Assembly (NCBI RefSeq): GCF_006864425.1
Contig: NZ_QHLI01000024.1
Coordinates: 1-40,663 of the forward strand
Source: Campylobacter troglodytis
GTDB taxonomy: Bacteria; Campylobacterota; Campylobacteria; Campylobacterales; Campylobacteraceae
Length of the DNA: 40,663 nucleotides
Direction of reading: 5' to 3'
Each line of letters opens with the position of its first letter. The first letter of the stretch is position 1. The position numbers and the translations under genes were made by a program. Below are positions 16,625 through 25,927 of this stretch, piece after piece. The notes beneath the pieces are model-generated. The model had not been told where the DNA came from and did no database searches. It worked only from the letters and a program-made list of their open reading frames with translations.

Positions 16625-19595
16625 TTGAAAAAAGCCTTTTTTCTTAGCATATCAGCAGTTTTTGCCCTAGCAAATATATCAAATTCACAGTCTAACCCCC
16701 CCCCCCACAGATAGTAGTTCTCAAAATTTAGCCCAAAATGAAGCCTCAAACAGTGAGCTTAAATATGAGCTTGAAGCCAGTCTTATAGAGGCAAATCTTT
16801 ATGAAAACAAGCATTATCAAGCAGGGCTAAGTTTAAATGAGCAAGTTCTTAAAACAAGCCCTAGTGGAAATGGGGATCTTGGAAGTATGCTTAGGATCCT
16901 GCCAAATGTGCAATTTGACAATTCCCAGCTTAAATCAAGCACTCCAGGAGAAATAGATCCAGCAAGGATTTCAATCAGCGGAGGACTTCATTATCAAAAC
17001 AATTTTATGCTTGATGGGGTTAATATGAATAATGATCTAGATCCAGCAGGCTCTGGTTCTTGGACTACCAAAGCACCAGGCCGTTCTCAAGGACTTGCCA
17101 TAGATACAAGTTTGCTTGAAAGCATTAAGGTGCAAGATTCCAACATAGGTGCAGCTTATGGGGGCTTTATGGGAGGGGTTGTAGAGGCTACTACCAAAAG
17201 ACCTTCAAAGCCTTTTTCAGCAGATCTAAGCTATCAAATTACCAATGGCAAGGCTGATGGAGGGCTTGATCTTAGGCATTTTAAGATGGGCAAAATATCT
17301 CTAACTAAGTATCATCTTTATGAAAATCAGGATCTAGACGAGTTTTTAAACTCCTATGACGATGATAATCAGCCAAATTTCACCAAGCATTTAATGAGGG
17401 CTAGCATTGAAAGTAAGATAAATGATAAATTTTCTCTCATAGGTTCCTTTTCTAGCACAAAAAGCATCATCCCTCTAAGAAGTAGCGATGATAGCTATAA
17501 GAGTAGCTCTGGAAATTCACAGTCCTCTCCTGTTGATCCTGCTGATTCCTCATACGCAAAGCAGGATCAAAAAAGAGAGATTTATAATTACTTCATAAAG
17601 GGCTATTGGGATTTTAGCGAGAATTTAAGGCTTGATCTTTCTTATTTGTATGCTCCTCAAAATGATTTTAGATTTATAGTTGGAACAAGGGGGGATTATT
17701 ATAATTTCAAATCAGGAGGGCATCAAGCCTCCTCAAAGCTTGAGTGGTACAATGCTTGGGGATATTTAAGCAATGTCATAAGCTATTCCTTGCTTGAAAA
17801 CTCAGCCCAGACGAATTTTGATGCCACGAAGTACTGGCAGATCTCAGATTCTAAAAGATGGAGCAACTGGGCTACCTGGGTTAGAAGCGGAGGCTGGGCT
17901 CCAAGTAGGTCCTTGCAAGAAACCATCACAAATACCATTTCGCAAGAGTTTATCCCCTTTAACTTAGGACCAAGCACCCACACCATAAGCACAGGGCTAG
18001 AACTAAGCTATCAAAGATCAAGCTTTAAATACTCAAAGCCCTACGACAGCGCAGTTAAAACCTCCACCTTTATGACCCAAGCCAAACAAGCCCTTTGTCA
18101 AACTACGGATATGAGCTGGTGCGACACTGCAAGAGCTTATGATCCAAGAGGCTTTGAAGCCTTTGCCTACTCACAAGATCAGTCCCCCTTTGAGATAGAA
18201 ACCATGGATGATGGACGCAAATATCTTGTTTGGAAATATGGGCAATATTTCAACAGTCTAAGCCGCTTTGATTCTAGCAAGAAGATCAAAGTAAGTAGCA
18301 AGAGCCTTGCTTATTTCTTGCAAGATGATGTGGAGTTTAAGCTTTCGGACTTTGGTAAGTTGAATTTAAGACCTGGGGTGAGGTTTGATTACGAGGGTCT
18401 TATGTCAAAGCTTACTGTCGCACCTCGCTTTGCCTTAACCTACGTAGCACCTTGGCAAAATGGCTTTGATAGCACAGTAACATTAGGGGCTAATCGCTAC
18501 TACGGAAGAAACATCACAGCCTTAATTTTAAATGACGGCATAGAAAGCCTAGAAAGAACCCTTTATAGAGATAGCCCTAATAAGTCTTGGGACGAAATAA
18601 ATCAAGAATGCCCAGCCTACGCTAGAAGAGAAAGAAAAAGCACAAGCTATACAAATGCCCTAACAGGTAGAAACGCTACAAATAACGAGTGGGTGTATTA
18701 TGATGCAAATGGAAATAAAATTTCAAGGACAAATTGCTATGAAAGCTACAAGAACTCCACCAAATTTGAAAAACTTAAAGTTCCTTTTGTGGATGAGTTT
18801 ATGGCTGGCTTAGAGCAAAATATCTTAGGCCTTAAAGTGGGAGCAAAATACATTTACAGACAAAGTAAGGATGATTTAAGAAGAATTAGATCAGATTATA
18901 GAAACCTAGAAGCTGACAGCAATTATGCTAGCACTTACTACACCTACACAAATGAGGGCAAATCAACAAGCAAGATCATCACCCTTAGTGCTGAAAACAC
19001 CGAGCCTTTAAGTCTTTTTAGCACTCATCATTTCTTTTTATTTGCCCTTGATTTTACTCAAACCAAGAGAAATTATCTATCCTATAATGAAATAGCAAGT
19101 AGAGAGGAAGATGAGCTTATAGTTTATGATGGAAAGCTAATTTACAGCTCACAAAGACCTGTTAGTAACTTTGCAAAGCCCTACACAGCAAGGCTAAGCA
19201 CTATGCACTCTTTTGAATTTGGCAAAAATCTCATAAGCTTGAATAATTTTTTTAGATTTCGCTCCTCTTATGACGCTATAGCCTTGATCTCAAATGCTAA
19301 TTCTAATCCTAGCACAAGAAGCCTTGCCTACTCTCAGTATAGGCCTGAATTTAGAGCCTACAAGCAATATGGCAAATATAAGATACCCTCTGCTTTTACT
19401 TATGATCTAAGACTTGGCTATGCAAGGAAGATCTATGGGCAACATAGCATTTATTTTAACATAGACATCTTTAATGTCCTTGATTCTAAAAACACCACCA
19501 TAAATCAAGCAGATTATGCAGGATCTAGCTATGCACCTAGCCTTGGCTATGAAGTGGGAAGGCAGTTTTGGTTGCAAGTTGGGTATAAGTACTGA
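16625..19595 (+). CDS. TonB-dependent outer-membrane receptor, phase-variable, here switched off
   Basis: Outer-membrane active-transport receptor. Translation most likely starts at TTG 16625 (AAAGGAAG upstream), giving a signal peptide KKAFFLSISAVFALANIS. A C11 tract at 16696-16706 then throws the frame into a stop (TAG near 16711). With 10 or 13 C the frame would join the long open frame that runs to 19595, about 990 residues in all. After the tract come a plug domain (SMLRILPNVQFDN, NNFMLDGVNMNND, AAYGGFMGGVVEATTKR) and a 22-strand-type barrel with a NIDIFNVLDSKN segment and an aromatic end (VGYKY). The ligand is not readable; a ferric siderophore or other iron source is suggested by the Fur-box-like site. 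An internal ATG at 16887 lacks a signal peptide. No partner genes adjoin. Confidence 0.82.
16696..16706 (+). repeat. C11 homopolymer, phase-variation switch
   Basis: Eleven C between AA and ACAG, inside the coding region just after the signal peptide. It leaves the reading frame +1 relative to the receptor body (distance 16625 to in-frame codon 16887 is 262). Loss of one C or gain of two restores the frame. Confidence 0.9.
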
Positions 19596-20198
19596 TGACG
19601 GATTACGGAGTACGGAGTACATAATTTCGTAAATACAGCTTTTGTAAAAATGTGAATTTAAATTTGCAACTTCGCAAAAGATTATTTAAGATTAAATTCA
19701 AATTTGCTTGAATTTTGAGTTAAAACAGTGGTATTTAAAGTTTAAAACTCACTTTTGCAAAGTCTAAGCTAAAACAGAATACGGAACTAGTAAATACAGC
19801 TTTTGCAAAAATGTGAATTTAAATTTAAAGTTTCGCAACAAAAGCTTAAATTCAAGCTTACTTTTTAAAATTACAAATTTATAAAAGATTATTTAAGATT
19901 AAATTCAAGCTTATATTTTAAATTTAAAGCCTCGCAAAATAAAATTAAATTCAAGCTTGCTTGTTGAATTTAAGGCTTCACAAAAGATTATTTAAGCTTA
20001 AATTCAAGTTTTCTTGAATTTTTAGCTAAAACCGTGATCTTTAAAACTAAAACTTGAACTAAAACTCACTTTTGCTAAGCACAATCTAAAATTGCAAGAA
20101 ATAAACCACACAAAAATGCTTTATCCTCCAAGACTAAGAGGCTAAAAATTCACAAAAATACGCTAAAATTCACACACTATCATAAAACAAGGACAAAG
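19596..20198. repeat. Intergenic repeats between TonB receptor and metG
   Basis: No gene. It opens with GACGGATTACGGAGTACGG right after the stop. AATACAGCTTTTG(T/C)AAAAAT plus GTGAATTTAAATTT occurs twice (near 19633 and 19790). AAAGATTATTTAAG(A/C)TTAA plus ATTCAA occurs three times (near 19677, 19896, 19985). AAAACTCACTTTTGC also occurs twice. The metG ribosome-binding site (CAAGGACAAAG) ends the region. Confidence 0.75.
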
Positions 20199-22175
20199 AT
20201 GCGTTATCTAACAACCCCCATTTACTATGTCAATGATGTGCCTCACTTAGGACACGCTTACACCACCATCATAGCCGATACTATGGCAAGATTTTATAGA
20301 TTACAAGGCGAAGAAACCCTACTTCTTACAGGAACAGACGAACACGGACAAAAGATCGAACAAGCAGCAAAAACGCGAGGCTACACATCCAAAAAATATG
20401 CCGATGAGATTAGTGCTAAATTCAAGGCTTTGTGGGATGACTTTGGCATTAGCTATGATATTTACGCACGCACCACGGATGCTCGCCACATAGCAGCCGT
20501 GCAAGCGATTTTCACGGCAATGTACGAAAAAGGCGACATTTACAAGGGCGAGTATGAGGGATACTACTGTATATCTTGTGAAAGCTTTTTTACTAAGACT
20601 CAGCTGGTGTCAGATAAACAGTGTCCGGACTGTGGCAAAGAGACGAATTTATTAAAAGAAGAGAGCTATTTTTTTAGACTAAGTCGTTATGAGGATAAAA
20701 TTTTAAAATGGTATGAGGACTGTGATCCCATTTTACCAAAAAATAAAAAGCAAGAACTTGTAAATTTTGTCCGCACAGGTTTAAAGGATCTATCCATCAC
20801 CCGCACGGGCTTTGACTGGGGCATAGCCTTGCCAAAGTCCCTAAATGACGATAAACACATAATCTATGTCTGGCTCGATGCCCTTTTTATCTATCTTTCC
20901 TCGCTTGACTACATAAGCAAAGGGGCTAATACTCGCTTTTTCCCAGCACACTTGCACCTTGTAGGCAAGGATATATTGAAATTTCACGCTATTTATTGGC
21001 CTGCTTTTTTAATGAGCGTGGGTTTGCCGCTGCCAAAACATATCGCAGCACATGGCTGGTGGACAAGGGATGGGGAAAAGATGAGCAAAAGCAAGGGCAA
21101 TGTGATTAAGCCAAAAGAACTTGCAGATGCCTATGGGCTGGAGGCTTTTAGGTATTTTATCCTGCGTGAGGTGCCCTTTGGAAATGATGGGGATTTTAGC
21201 GAAAAGGCTATGATGAGTCGTATAAATTCCGAGCTTTGTAACGAATTAGGCAATCTGCAAAGCAGACTCATAGGAATGGCAGCAAAGTATAGTAATTCCA
21301 CTATAAATTCAAGCAAGGTGTGTGAATTTTTTGGTGTAGAACTTGCTGAGTGCAAGGAATTTTTAAGTAATGCTTTGAATTTTTTAGAGATCTTGCAAAC
21401 AAATAGGTATTTAGAAGAGCTCTTCAAGGCTTTAAGCCTTGCAAATTCAAGCATAAGCAAGTATGAGCCTTGGGGCTTAATCAAAAAAGGCGAAATAGAC
21501 AAGGCAAATGCCCTTGTAGCCTTGTGTGCGAACATTTTAGCTCGTGTAGCCTTGCTTTTAAGCCCTGTCTTGCCAAAATCTTGTGCGAAAATCGCCGAGA
21601 ATTTGGGTTTTGATCTAAATACACAAAATTACAAAAGGCTGATTTTAGGGGATGAGCTAATAAATTTTAAGGCAAAAGCTGCGTGTGATCCCTTGTTTGT
21701 GAGGGTTGAAAAGCCGCTTTTGAAAACAAACAATGAAATTTTAGGCGAAAATAGACAAAAAAATTCACAAAATAAAGGTGTCATTGCGAACGAGACGAAG
21801 CCTAGTGTGGCAATCCACGAAAATTCAGTGAATTTAGCCCAAAAAAGCGAAAAAATCAAAATTGATGATTTTAAAAAAATTACCATTCAAATAGCCACAG
21901 TTAAGCACTGCGAGAGGGTTGAGGGTAGCGAGAAGTTACTAAAATTTATCTTAGAGCTTGAAAATGGCGAACAAAGGCAGGTTTTATCAGGAATTGCCAA
22001 ATTCTACGAGCCACAAAGCTTGATAAACAAGCAAGTTTGCGTACTAACAAATCTTAAAAAAGCCAAGATTTTTGGGATTGAAAGCGATGGAATGATACTT
22101 TCAGCCAAAAGTGGCGACAAAATAGTGCTTATAAGTCCTCAAGAGCTTGTAGAAAGTGGCTCTTTCGTGGGTTAG
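20199..22175 (+). CDS. metG: Methionyl-tRNA synthetase with C-terminal tRNA-binding domain
   Basis: Charges tRNA-Met. It has 658 residues. The class I HLGH motif is at 16-19, a zinc knuckle C124-x2-C127 and C142-x2-C145, and KMSKS at 294-298. The anticodon-binding helical domain follows to about 500. The C-terminal part (about 555-658, starting IDDFKKITIQIATVKHCERVEG) is the EMAPII/Trbp111-like dimerising tRNA-binding domain. The linker at about 510-550 is low-complexity. It includes GVIANETKPSVAIHENSVN, encoded by GTCATTGCGAACGAGACGAA and following bases, an in-frame copy of the GTCATTGCGAG-type extragenic repeat. The ATG at 20199 has AAGGACA upstream. The next gene starts 15 bases after the stop. 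Confidence 0.94.
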   Translation: MRYLTTPIYYVNDVPHLGHAYTTIIADTMARFYRLQGEETLLLTGTDEHGQKIEQAAKTRGYTSKKYADEISAKFKALWDDFGISYDIYARTTDARHIAAVQAIFTAMYEKGDIYKGEYEGYYCISCESFFTKTQLVSDKQCPDCGKETNLLKEESYFFRLSRYEDKILKWYEDCDPILPKNKKQELVNFVRTGLKDLSITRTGFDWGIALPKSLNDDKHIIYVWLDALFIYLSSLDYISKGANTRFFPAHLHLVGKDILKFHAIYWPAFLMSVGLPLPKHIAAHGWWTRDGEKMSKSKGNVIKPKELADAYGLEAFRYFILREVPFGNDGDFSEKAMMSRINSELCNELGNLQSRLIGMAAKYSNSTINSSKVCEFFGVELAECKEFLSNALNFLEILQTNRYLEELFKALSLANSSISKYEPWGLIKKGEIDKANALVALCANILARVALLLSPVLPKSCAKIAENLGFDLNTQNYKRLILGDELINFKAKAACDPLFVRVEKPLLKTNNEILGENRQKNSQNKGVIANETKPSVAIHENSVNLAQKSEKIKIDDFKKITIQIATVKHCERVEGSEKLLKFILELENGEQRQVLSGIAKFYEPQSLINKQVCVLTNLKKAKIFGIESDGMILSAKSGDKIVLISPQELVESGSFVG

Positions 22176-22190
22176 GCATAGGCTTAAACT

Positions 22191-23141
22191 ATGAATATAT
22201 CAAGCCTAAACGAGCTTTTACAAACGCAAATCATTAATGAAGGCTCACCCTCTAGCGTTTTAGGCTTTGCAAGGAAGCTTTCACAGCTAAAACAAGGCTA
22301 CGCCTTTTTTTCAAACGATGAGGAGGAGCTAAAAGAAGCCACAAAATGCGGTGCCTTCGTCCTTGTAAGTGAAAAAGATTGCGAAATAGTCGATAAAGAG
22401 GTGTTTTATCTTCAAACAAATTCACTTAAAAGGTCTATTTTCAAGCTTTTGAGATTTTTAAGCGAGGAGAAAAACTTAGAGTTTTTGCTTTGCAAGGGCT
22501 TGGAAATGGATCTTTGCGAGGCTTTTGGCGTGGCAAAGCTTGGCGGAGACATTTACGAGGATTTTGATCTGCTTATAAATGCCAAAAATTCAAGCCTTTT
22601 TGCCTTTGATAATAGCAAGTACTTGCTTGAATTTTGTGCTAGCTATGAGGCAATTGAGGGTGAGAATTTGGCAAAAAGCCCTCAAGGCTCACTATTTTAC
22701 TCTCAAATTAAACTAAAAAATGATAAAATATTAAAACTTAAACTTTGCTTTGCCTACTCAGATCTTTTTACAAATTTTGCTAATTTTATCTTGCTTAAAG
22801 GCAAAAAATTTATATTAAATGAAAAAAAGCTTGATTTTTATCAGGTCTTTTTTGTAAATGAGGAAAATTTCATCACAGACTTTGGAAAAAGTAGCCGTGC
22901 TTTTATAGTGGTACAAGACGGGCGGCATTTTGCATTTTTAAGCGAGGTGCTATCAAACATTCAAGGCTTTAAAATCGCAAACCGTGAGAGCCTTTTTTGC
23001 GACTTTGCCTACAAGGATTTAAGCGAGTTGCGAGGCTTTACTGACTTTCGTTACTGTCTTGTAAAGGCTAATTACAGCGATTTTACAGAGCTTTTCACTA
23101 AAAATACAAAAGAAACTAGCCTTTTTGATCTGCTTGATTAA
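22191..23141 (+). CDS. Conserved metG-linked protein, Mur-ligase N-domain-like start
   Basis: A 316-residue cytosolic protein I do not recognise by name. The first ~100 residues (SSVLGFARKLSQLKQGYAFF, then EATKCGAFVLVSEKD and FYLQTNSLKRSIFKLLRFL) resemble the N-terminal substrate-binding domain of MurE/MurF ligases. The ATP-binding GTxGKT motif of those enzymes is absent and no later Mur domain is visible. The second half is rich in F, L and K (FTNFANFILLKGKKF, FVNEENFITDFGKSSRAFIVVQDG). It lies directly behind metG, an order I recall from both H. pylori (HP0417-HP0418) and C. jejuni, so co-expression is likely. Function unknown. Confidence 0.72.
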   Translation: MNISSLNELLQTQIINEGSPSSVLGFARKLSQLKQGYAFFSNDEEELKEATKCGAFVLVSEKDCEIVDKEVFYLQTNSLKRSIFKLLRFLSEEKNLEFLLCKGLEMDLCEAFGVAKLGGDIYEDFDLLINAKNSSLFAFDNSKYLLEFCASYEAIEGENLAKSPQGSLFYSQIKLKNDKILKLKLCFAYSDLFTNFANFILLKGKKFILNEKKLDFYQVFFVNEENFITDFGKSSRAFIVVQDGRHFAFLSEVLSNIQGFKIANRESLFCDFAYKDLSELRGFTDFRYCLVKANYSDFTELFTKNTKETSLFDLLD

Positions 23142-23145
23142 AAGT

Positions 23146-23200
23146 AAAGGCTCAATCAAACCTAACAGAATTTTTTATTATCAATTTTAATAAATCTTTA
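23146..23200 (-). pseudogene. IS1595 3'-end fragment, copy F
   Basis: GGCTCAATCAAACCTAACAG and the following TTATCAATTTTAATAAA match the 3' end of copy C in the minus orientation. It abuts the 5' leader of copy B, so two element ends of opposite orientation meet here. Confidence 0.5.
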
Positions 23201-23318
23201 GCTAACTTTAACTTAAACCAACATAAAGAAGCTTTAAGTTATTATTGCAGCGATGAAAAAATAAAGGATTAAGATATTTTAATTTGATACAAGATCATTT
23301 TAAGGTATAAAGAGTTAG

Positions 23319-24321
23319 ATGAAAAACAAATATATGGTTCATTCTCTAATTGTCTTAAAAGAAATTTAGGTAAATTTTATTCTATTTTTTTGCTTTGTTT
23401 TACTTGCAATTTTTTAGGAAACCTTGATATTAAAAGCCTCTAAAATTGCAAAATTAAGTGGAATTTCTAGCCAAAGTGTCCATAAAATCATAAAACACAG
23501 TAGAATCTTAATGGCAAAAGAATGCGAAAAAATCAGCAAAACGAAGTTTCTTTAGAAAATGAGCGGTGAAATCGAAGTTGATGAAAGTTATTTTTTACTT
23601 CGTTTCGTCTTGCAACTGCTAGCAGAAGGTGCAAAAAGAGTAAGAGAAAAGCGTGGATGAGGAGCATTTAAAAAACATTTTTGTTTTTACTTCGTGCTAT
23701 GCATTCGTCCCTTTGCGAGAAGGAATGCTAAAACGCAACGGCTACGTTTATACACTCAAACACTTGCTCTGCCAAAGAGCTGCTGCCTATCATAAGGGAC
23801 TTTACCGATGTAGAAAACACCACAATTTATAGCGATAACTGGAAAGCTTATGATGGCTTGGTGGATTTTTTGCTTCGTTTTGCTCGCAACTTTACAAGAA
23901 GGAGCAAAGGCACATTATTAGGGTAAAGCACGCCAAATTCGAGTTTGCAAAGGGGCATAACCACATCAACGAAATTGTGAATTTCTGGGGACCTTACAAA
24001 TGCTAGTTCAGGTCAGTTTCACGGCAAAGGAATTTTTCTACCTTACATTTGAAAGAGAGTGAATTTAGTTCTAAGATCAAGAATGAAAATTTGTGCAAAG
24101 GGACTAAATCATATCAATGAGATTATGAATATTTTTACTTCATACTCTTGCAACTGCGTAGTAGCAGTTTGCGAAATTTAGACTTGCCAAATTTAGAAGC
24201 ACAAAAGAGAAAATTTTGTCCTTCATTTAAAAGAAAAGCAATTAAGACAAAAATTTTAGGACAAAATTTTTATCAAAATTTATTAAAGTTGATAAGGGAA
24301 AATCTTTTTAAAGTGTCTTAA
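23319..24321 (+). pseudogene. IS1595-type (ISXO2-like) transposase relic, copy B, the fullest
   Basis: Readable in order across frameshifts: MKNKYMVHS; KIAKLSGISSQSVHKIIKHS; EIEVDESYF; REKRG; GMLKRNGYVYT; YSDNWKAYDGLVDF; IRVKHAKFEFAKGHNHINEI; HLKESEFSSKIKNEN; and a second C-terminal piece (NHINEIMNIF, AKFRLAKFRS) ending LLKLIRENLFK. This is the ISXO2-like order with the DDE metal residues (EVDES; YSD; the HINEI Glu). Stops and frameshifts show it is dead. Five short inserts interrupt it: about 23391-23422, 23595-23627, 23689-23721, 23870-23900 and 24137-24167. The doubled C-terminus points to recombination between two elements. The leader with AAGATCATTTTAAGGTATAA is shared with copy A. Confidence 0.85.
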
Positions 24322-24460
24322 GCCATATTTTTAATAAAAGAGCTTTTATGGCATTAAATCTTGTCCATCTTAACATAGCAAGGCAGCTTAAAATGATAAA
24401 TTTTAGAAAAGAATGATTTTAACAAAGGAAGAGTTTGTCGTGCAAAATGCACGACAAGAC

Positions 24461-25915
24461 TTACAAGACAAAAAGATCGCTAAATCTATTAAAATTCGTC
24501 TTTAAAAGCTTTTCTTGATCCTCAAAAAGCTTTATGATCTTTTCGCACTGTTTTTGACTAAAGCGGGTTGCTAAATTTGCCTTGAATTTGCTAACAAGCA
24601 AGGGGATGCCCTCGCTTCTTCTTCTTTTATGACCTATAGGATACTCAACCTCTATCTTTTGAGTTTTTGATCCGTCCTTAAAAAAGATCTGAACCGCGTT
24701 AGCTATGCTTCTTTTATCGGCTTCTAAATACTCTCTTGTGTAGCGCTCATCTACTTCAACTACCATTTTTTCACGCAAAGCATCGATTCTAGGATCACTT
24801 GCTACACTATCCTCATAATCATCAGCCACCAAGCGTCCAAAGATAAGAGGCACAGCCACCATATATTGAATGCAGTGATCCCTATCTGCTGGATTATCAA
24901 GCTTGCCTACCTTGTTTATGATTCTATGTCCTGATTCTTGAGTTGTTATGATGATTTTTTCAATATCATTTAATCTATCCTTAACCTCGCTGTGCAGTTT
25001 CAAGGCTGCTTCAACTGCGGTTTGAGCGTGAAATTCAGCTGGAAAGCTTATTTTAAAAAGCACATTTTCCATTACATAGCTACCAAATTCTTGAGGAATT
25101 GTAAGCTTTTGCCCCTTCATCTTAACATCGTGATAGCCCCAAAAATTAGCACTAAGAGCTGAGGGATAGCCCATTTCTCCCTTTTTTGATTTTAAGGCAA
25201 GATCTACACCTCTGCTTGAAGCATCCCCTGCAGCCCAGCTCTTTCTTGAGCCTGTATTTGGTGCGTGTCTGTAAGTTCTTAAAGCACCTCCGTCAATGAA
25301 GGCTTGTGAGACGGCATTTCTAATCTCCTCAAAATTACATCCTAAAAGCTGAGCAGCCACAGCCGTACTTGCTATGCGAACCAAAAGCACATGATCTAAG
25401 CCTACCTTGTTAAAGCAGTTATCTAATGCTAGAATGCCTTGAATTTCGTGCGCTTTGATCATAGCATTTAGCACACAAAATACCCTATAAGGATCCCTAC
25501 CCTCGCTTACATTTTTACGGCTAATATAATCAGCCACAGCCCAAATCGCACCTAAATTATCGCTAGGATGTCCCCACTCAGCAGCAAGCCAAGTGTCGTT
25601 AAAATCAAGCCATCTAACCATAGCACCCACATTAAATGCCGCACGAATAGGCTCTAACTGATAGCTTGTGCCCGGAATTTTCGCTCCAAGTGGTCTAAAT
25701 TCAGCACCCTCAACGCTAGGTCCTAAGAGCTTGGTGCAAGCTGGATATTTTAATGCTAAAAGCCCACAACCTATGGTGTCCATAAGGCAGTATTTAGCCG
25801 TTTCAAAGGCTAGATCGCTTTTAATCTCATACTCAGCCGCATAACGAGCGATCTTTGTTAAAAGCTCGTCAAATTCAGGTCTTTTTGCCTCTAAGATTCC
25901 CATATCACCACTCAT
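24461..25915 (-). CDS. prpD: 2-methylcitrate dehydratase PrpD
   Basis: Methylcitrate-cycle step that dehydrates 2-methylcitrate to 2-methyl-cis-aconitate (to be rehydrated by an aconitase). It has 484 residues, the usual PrpD length. Family features in order: AAEYEIKSDLAFETAKYCLMDTIGCGLLAL near the N-terminus; RWLDFNDTWLAAEWGHPSDNLGAI; GLDHVLLVRIASTAVAAQLLG; KSWAAGDASSRGVDLAL; ISFPAEFHAQTAVEAAL; and RDHCIQYMVAVPLIFG. The start ATG at 25915 follows AGGAGAAAAA. It is the last gene of the prp operon, 12 bp after prpC. Confidence 0.94.
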   Translation of the reverse strand: MSGDMGILEAKRPEFDELLTKIARYAAEYEIKSDLAFETAKYCLMDTIGCGLLALKYPACTKLLGPSVEGAEFRPLGAKIPGTSYQLEPIRAAFNVGAMVRWLDFNDTWLAAEWGHPSDNLGAIWAVADYISRKNVSEGRDPYRVFCVLNAMIKAHEIQGILALDNCFNKVGLDHVLLVRIASTAVAAQLLGCNFEEIRNAVSQAFIDGGALRTYRHAPNTGSRKSWAAGDASSRGVDLALKSKKGEMGYPSALSANFWGYHDVKMKGQKLTIPQEFGSYVMENVLFKISFPAEFHAQTAVEAALKLHSEVKDRLNDIEKIIITTQESGHRIINKVGKLDNPADRDHCIQYMVAVPLIFGRLVADDYEDSVASDPRIDALREKMVVEVDERYTREYLEADKRSIANAVQIFFKDGSKTQKIEVEYPIGHKRRRSEGIPLLVSKFKANLATRFSQKQCEKIIKLFEDQEKLLKTNFNRFSDLFVL

Positions 25916-25927
25916 TTTTTCTCCTTT

